Source: CAZUDI01 sp964618975
GTDB lineage: Bacteria > Desulfobacterota > Desulfomonilia > UBA1062
Assembly: GCA_964618975.1 (NCBI GenBank)
Contig: CAZUDI010000002.1
Span: forward strand, 62,001 to 126,000
DNA: 64,000 nucleotides
Reading direction: 5' to 3'
In this document: piece by piece, positions 61,185 to 64,000 of the stretch
How positions within the stretch are numbered: the stretch's first letter is position 1
Layout of the letters: each line of letters begins with the position of its first letter
Notes under the pieces: model-generated
What the model was told of the DNA's origin: nothing
Databases searched by the model: none
Seen by the model: the letters and a program-made list of their open reading frames with translations, nothing else
Made by a program: the position numbers and the translations under genes

Positions 61185-61262
61185 GGCCCCGGGCGCAGGG
61201 TTGCGTACGCTTACGCCGCCCGCTCTGATGCACAATTAATCGCTTCAGGCGTGATTTTCCGA

Positions 61263-61291
61263 TTGACACAAACCGATTTGCACATTATGGC
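61263..61291 (+). promoter_or_regulatory. csp copy 2 promoter
   Basis: TTGACA (61263-61268), 17-base spacer, TATGGC (61286-61291); transcription would start near 61298, the first base of the conserved leader. Confidence 0.65.
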
Positions 61292-61296
61292 ATATT

Positions 61297-61452
61297 TAAT
61301 CTGAAACAGCGACTATCGGAGTTGAATCTTGCTTAACGTTAACGGACAATAGCTACGGTAACACTTCAGCAAGCCAATAATTCATTGAAGATAAATCCTG
61401 TTTTTCAGAAAATCACACACAGGCCTGCGGGTCCTGGAACAAGAGGGAGAAC
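61297..61452 (+). promoter_or_regulatory. Conserved csp 5' leader, copy 2
   Basis: Carries, in the same order as copy 1, TAATCTGAAA then CGACT and TATCG (61297-61318), ACGTTAAC (61336-61343) and GTTTTTCAGAAAA (61400-61412), ending 40 bases before the ATG. The leader is about 155 nt long. Confidence 0.75.
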
Positions 61453-61653
61453 ATGGCAAAAGGAACAGTGAAGTGGTTCAACGAGCAGAAGGGTTTCGGT
61501 TTCATCACCGTTGATGGCGGCGAGGATGTTTTCGTGCATTACAGCTCCATCTCCGGTCAGGGTTTCAAGACCCTCGAAGAGGGTCAGCGCGTGTCCTTCG
61601 ACATCACCAACGGCCCCAAGGGCCCCCAGGCATCGAACGTCTATAAGGACTAA
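61453..61653 (+). CDS. Cold-shock protein (CspA family), copy 2
   Basis: A 66-residue OB-fold cold-shock protein with KGFGFI and DVFVHYSSI nucleic-acid-binding motifs. Differences from copy 1 are mostly conservative and lie in the middle and C-terminal half (SFDITNGPKGPQASNVYKD at the end). AGAGGGAGAAC precedes the ATG. Shared promoter spacing and leader blocks mean the two genes are duplicates that kept their regulatory RNA, and are likely to respond together to cold or growth state. Confidence 0.96.
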   Translation: MAKGTVKWFNEQKGFGFITVDGGEDVFVHYSSISGQGFKTLEEGQRVSFDITNGPKGPQASNVYKD

Positions 61654-61666
61654 TCCTGCCACAGGC

Positions 61667-61706
61667 TCCGGCCGGCCCCGGACCTCCCGTTCCTGGACCG
61701 GCCGGA
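61667..61706 (+). terminator. Hairpin after csp copy 2
   Basis: Arms TCCGGCCGG and CCGGCCGGA, 14 bases after the stop; long loop and no T-run. Confidence 0.4.
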
Positions 61707-61879
61707 TCGTATTGCCTGAACGGTAGCGCCTGTTATCCTGCAGGCACAGTTGTGCTGTGCGCGGTGAGGGTTAATTATCCGGGAGACCCGACCTGTAGGG
61801 GTCTGCCGGAAGACATCGGGTTTGACGCAGCGCCGTGCGGAATACACCCCCTGCCGCAGGGATGACAGGAATTATGATC

Positions 61880-63475
61880 ATGGAAGCACCCGACAGAAAC
61901 CTCGCGCGAGAGGTATCCCGTCATCGTACCTTCGGCATCATCAGCCATCCCGATGCGGGCAAGACCACCCTGACCGAGAAGCTGCTGCTCTTCGGCGGTG
62001 CCATCCAGCTGGCCGGCACGGTCAAGGCCCGCAAGGCCGCCCGCTACGCCACCAGCGACTGGATGAAGATCGAACAGGAGCGTGGCATCTCCGTGACCAC
62101 CTCGGTCATGAAATTCACCTACCAGGGCTTTGAAATCAACCTCCTCGACACCCCCGGACACCAGGACTTTTCCGAGGACACCTACCGCGTGCTGACCGCG
62201 GTGGACTCGGCCCTCATGGTGATCGACAGCGCCAAGGGGGTCGAGCCCCAGACCGAGAAGCTCATGGAGGTGTGCCGCATGCGCAACACCCCGGTTCTGA
62301 CCTTCATCAACAAGCTCGACCGCGAGGGACTTTCCCCCCTGGAGCTGCTGAGCGACATCGAGGACAAGCTGCAGATCGAGTGCGTGCCCCTGAGCTGGCC
62401 CATCGGCATGGGCAGCGGCTTCAAGGGGGTCTACAACCTCCACCGCCGCGAGATCCACCTCTTCACCCCCGGGAGCGCCACCAGGGAGAGAAACGGCATC
62501 GTGATCTCCGACCTTGGCGATCCCAGGCTGGACGAACTGCTGGGGGGACGCGCCGCTGAGCTGCGCGAGGACGTGGAACTCATCGAGGGACTCCTGCCGC
62601 GCTTCGACCGGGAGGATTTCCTGGCCGGCAACCAGACCCCCATCTTCTTCGGCAGCGCCATCAACAACTTCGGGGTGCAGGAGATGCTGGACGCCTTCGT
62701 GGAGATGGCGCCCGGCCCCGGCCTGCGGCCGGCCGAAAGCCGCGAGGTATCCCCTTTGGAGCCGTCCTTTTCCGGCTTCGCCTTCAAGATTCAGGCCAAC
62801 ATGGACCCGGCCCACCGCGACCGCATCGCCTATGTACGCATCTGCTCGGGCCGTTTCACGCGCGGCATGAAGGTCATGCACCACCGCCTCGGCAAGGAGG
62901 TGACGCTCTCCGGGGCCACCATCTTCATGGCGCAGGACCGCACCAACGTGGAGGAGGCCTTCCCGGGGGACATCATCGGCCTGCACAACCACGGCACCAT
63001 CCGCATCGGCGACACCTTCAGCGACCGGGAACCCCTCAAGTTCCTCGGCATCCCCCACTTCGCCCCGGAGCACTTCCGGCGCGTGATCCTCAAGAACCCC
63101 ATCAAGTTCAAACAGATGCAGAAGGGTCTGCACCAGCTAAGCGAGGAAGGTGCCGTGCAGGTCTTCAAGCCCCTGATCGGTAACCACTACATCCTGGGGG
63201 CGGTGGGCGTGCTGCAGTTCGATGTGGTCATGGGGCGGCTGCTGAGCGAGTACGGCGCCGAGGCCGTCTACGAGCCCCTGGACTATGTCGCCGCCCGCTG
63301 GGTGCAGTGCGCCGACAAAAAGATCCTCCAGGCCTTCGAACAGCGCTACAAGGCCTCCCTGGCCCATGACGCCGAGGACTGCCTCACCTACCTGGCGCCC
63401 AACGACTGGCGGATGAAAAAGGTCCAGGAGGAGTGGCCCGACATCACCTTCCTGAAAACCCGCGAGCACAGCTAG
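61880..63475 (+). CDS. prfC: Peptide chain release factor 3
   Basis: A 531-residue translational GTPase of the RF3 class, near the usual 529 residues of E. coli. G1 SHPDAGKTTLTE (about 23-34), G2 ERGISVTTSV, G3 DTPGHQDFSEDTYR and G4 NKLDREG are clear, with the RF3-specific insert MKIEQERGIS. RF3 releases RF1/RF2 from the ribosome after termination. AGGA (61867-61870) sets the start at 61880; three in-frame starts lie upstream (61835, 61862, 61874) but are badly spaced. Stop-codon readthrough or recoding in this organism (see fdhA and the amber gene) is not connected with RF3 by any sequence evidence. Confidence 0.96.
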   Translation: MEAPDRNLAREVSRHRTFGIISHPDAGKTTLTEKLLLFGGAIQLAGTVKARKAARYATSDWMKIEQERGISVTTSVMKFTYQGFEINLLDTPGHQDFSEDTYRVLTAVDSALMVIDSAKGVEPQTEKLMEVCRMRNTPVLTFINKLDREGLSPLELLSDIEDKLQIECVPLSWPIGMGSGFKGVYNLHRREIHLFTPGSATRERNGIVISDLGDPRLDELLGGRAAELREDVELIEGLLPRFDREDFLAGNQTPIFFGSAINNFGVQEMLDAFVEMAPGPGLRPAESREVSPLEPSFSGFAFKIQANMDPAHRDRIAYVRICSGRFTRGMKVMHHRLGKEVTLSGATIFMAQDRTNVEEAFPGDIIGLHNHGTIRIGDTFSDREPLKFLGIPHFAPEHFRRVILKNPIKFKQMQKGLHQLSEEGAVQVFKPLIGNHYILGAVGVLQFDVVMGRLLSEYGAEAVYEPLDYVAARWVQCADKKILQAFEQRYKASLAHDAEDCLTYLAPNDWRMKKVQEEWPDITFLKTREHS

Positions 63476-63496
63476 CGCGGGCGCGGGCGCCGGGGC

Positions 63497-64000
63497 CTAT
63501 TCGCCGGTGAGACTGCCGCTGTCGCCCTGGCCCCCGATCACGTCCACGATGCGCTGCCCCAAAAGCGGCGCCACGCGCCGGGCGAAGTCAGAGGCGGGGT
63601 GCGAGTCGGTACTCCCTGCGGCATAGTCCTCCCGGAGGTACAGGCCGCCTTCGGTCTCCAGCTCATAAAAGTCCCAGACAAAGATGTTGTCGCCCTCTTC
63701 GTCCCACTCCTGTTTGACCCAGTCGAAGAAATCACGGGCGCGCTCTGCCTGCTCCGGGGTCGTGCCTTTCTCCACCAGGGCCGCCCCGGTCCAGACGATG
63801 AAGCGCGTGCCCGGGAAGGCGCGCAGCTTCTCCCTGAGCGCGGCATACTGCAGCTTGTAGTTCTCGGCGCGCCTGGCGCTCGCGTCCACACTGGCTGCGC
63901 CGGTATCGGGCAGGATGGAGCTCACCGGGAAGCAGTGCTTGAAGACCACCACGTCGTAGAGGGGGCCGAGCATCTCGAGGGTGGGCTCGCCGAGATAGGC
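63497..64000 (-). CDS. SGNH hydrolase-like protein, C-terminal part (partial)
   Basis: The frame is open to the right edge, so the N-terminus is missing. The visible ~167 residues contain YDVVVFKHCFPVSS, a helical middle (NYKLQYAALREKLRAFPG then a strand FIVWTG), and a C-terminal DSHPASDFARR that could provide the Asp-His pair of an SGNH hydrolase. The nucleophile Ser block would be outside the window. The assignment is tentative. It ends 21 bases after the RF3 stop in convergent orientation. Confidence 0.6.
   Translation of the reverse strand, partial: AYLGEPTLEMLGPLYDVVVFKHCFPVSSILPDTGAASVDASARRAENYKLQYAALREKLRAFPGTRFIVWTGAALVEKGTTPEQAERARDFFDWVKQEWDEEGDNIFVWDFYELETEGGLYLREDYAAGSTDSHPASDFARRVAPLLGQRIVDVIGGQGDSGSLTGE

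Noticed and set aside
1..64000. CRISPR arrays, rRNA or tRNA genes
   Set aside because: No regularly spaced direct repeats, no rRNA-like stretches and no cloverleaf with a proper T-loop were seen; GTTCGAAT at 37163 has no acceptor or anticodon stems.

Overview
The window is GC-rich DNA from a Gram-negative, probably anaerobic bacterium. Lipoproteins, outer-membrane barrels, a PEP-CTERM-type protein, a selenocysteine formate dehydrogenase, CoA-ester enzymes and a giant 2-hydroxyacyl-CoA dehydratase-type activase together suggest Desulfobacterota (former Deltaproteobacteria). That placement is inferred from gene content; there is no rRNA or tRNA here. Genes are dense on both strands, with several long intergenic stretches that carry a dispersed repeat family.

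Layout. 1-4064: end of a trypsin-like protease, a PEGA-domain Ser/Thr kinase, a redoxin-TPR-CsgG fusion and an LpoB/CsgG-like lipoprotein. 4225-10383: class II aldolase, acyl-CoA dehydrogenase, a repeat-filled gap, a zinc ribbon, a lipoprotein and a PEP-CTERM-like protein. 9286-13968: a complete Ugp-type glycerol-3-phosphate ABC importer with ugpC divergent from ugpBAE. 14059-18428: a 1002-residue membrane protein, YceH and an SGNH hydrolase. 18567-23146: three-gene envelope operon (CsgG-like, beta-helix lipoprotein, barrel). 23579-30364: cysteine desulfurase with an unusual tail, BASS transporter, RNA methyltransferase, cold-shock gene, small envelope proteins. 30560-36099: five overlapping genes combining a LolA-like carrier, two FtsX-type permeases, a LolD-type ATPase and a barrel. 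36437-42942: Cache protein, FkbM methyltransferase, 1415-residue activase. 43519-47156: selenoprotein formate dehydrogenase and an FmdE-like protein. 47486-49964: YgjP peptidase, candidate structured RNA, wrecked hybrid histidine kinase, UPF0316 protein. 50237-64000: TypA, a second acyl-CoA dehydrogenase, MBL hydrolase, lipoprotein, ferritin-like gene with an internal amber codon, cyclase-FHA protein, MenG/UbiE-type methyltransferase, metallophosphoesterase, diguanylate cyclase, second cold-shock gene, RF3 and a partial SGNH-like gene.

How it fits together. Formate dehydrogenase, acyl-CoA dehydrogenases and the activase point to anaerobic CoA-ester and one-carbon metabolism. The desulfurase tail and the SECIS element hint at selenium use. 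The two cold-shock genes share promoter spacing and a conserved leader of about 155-165 nt. The most notable signals are the recoded UGA, the dispersed hairpin repeat with compensatory changes, the twin csp leaders, the five-gene trans-envelope operon, the in-frame amber, a probable leaderless cyclase mRNA and two candidate small RNAs.
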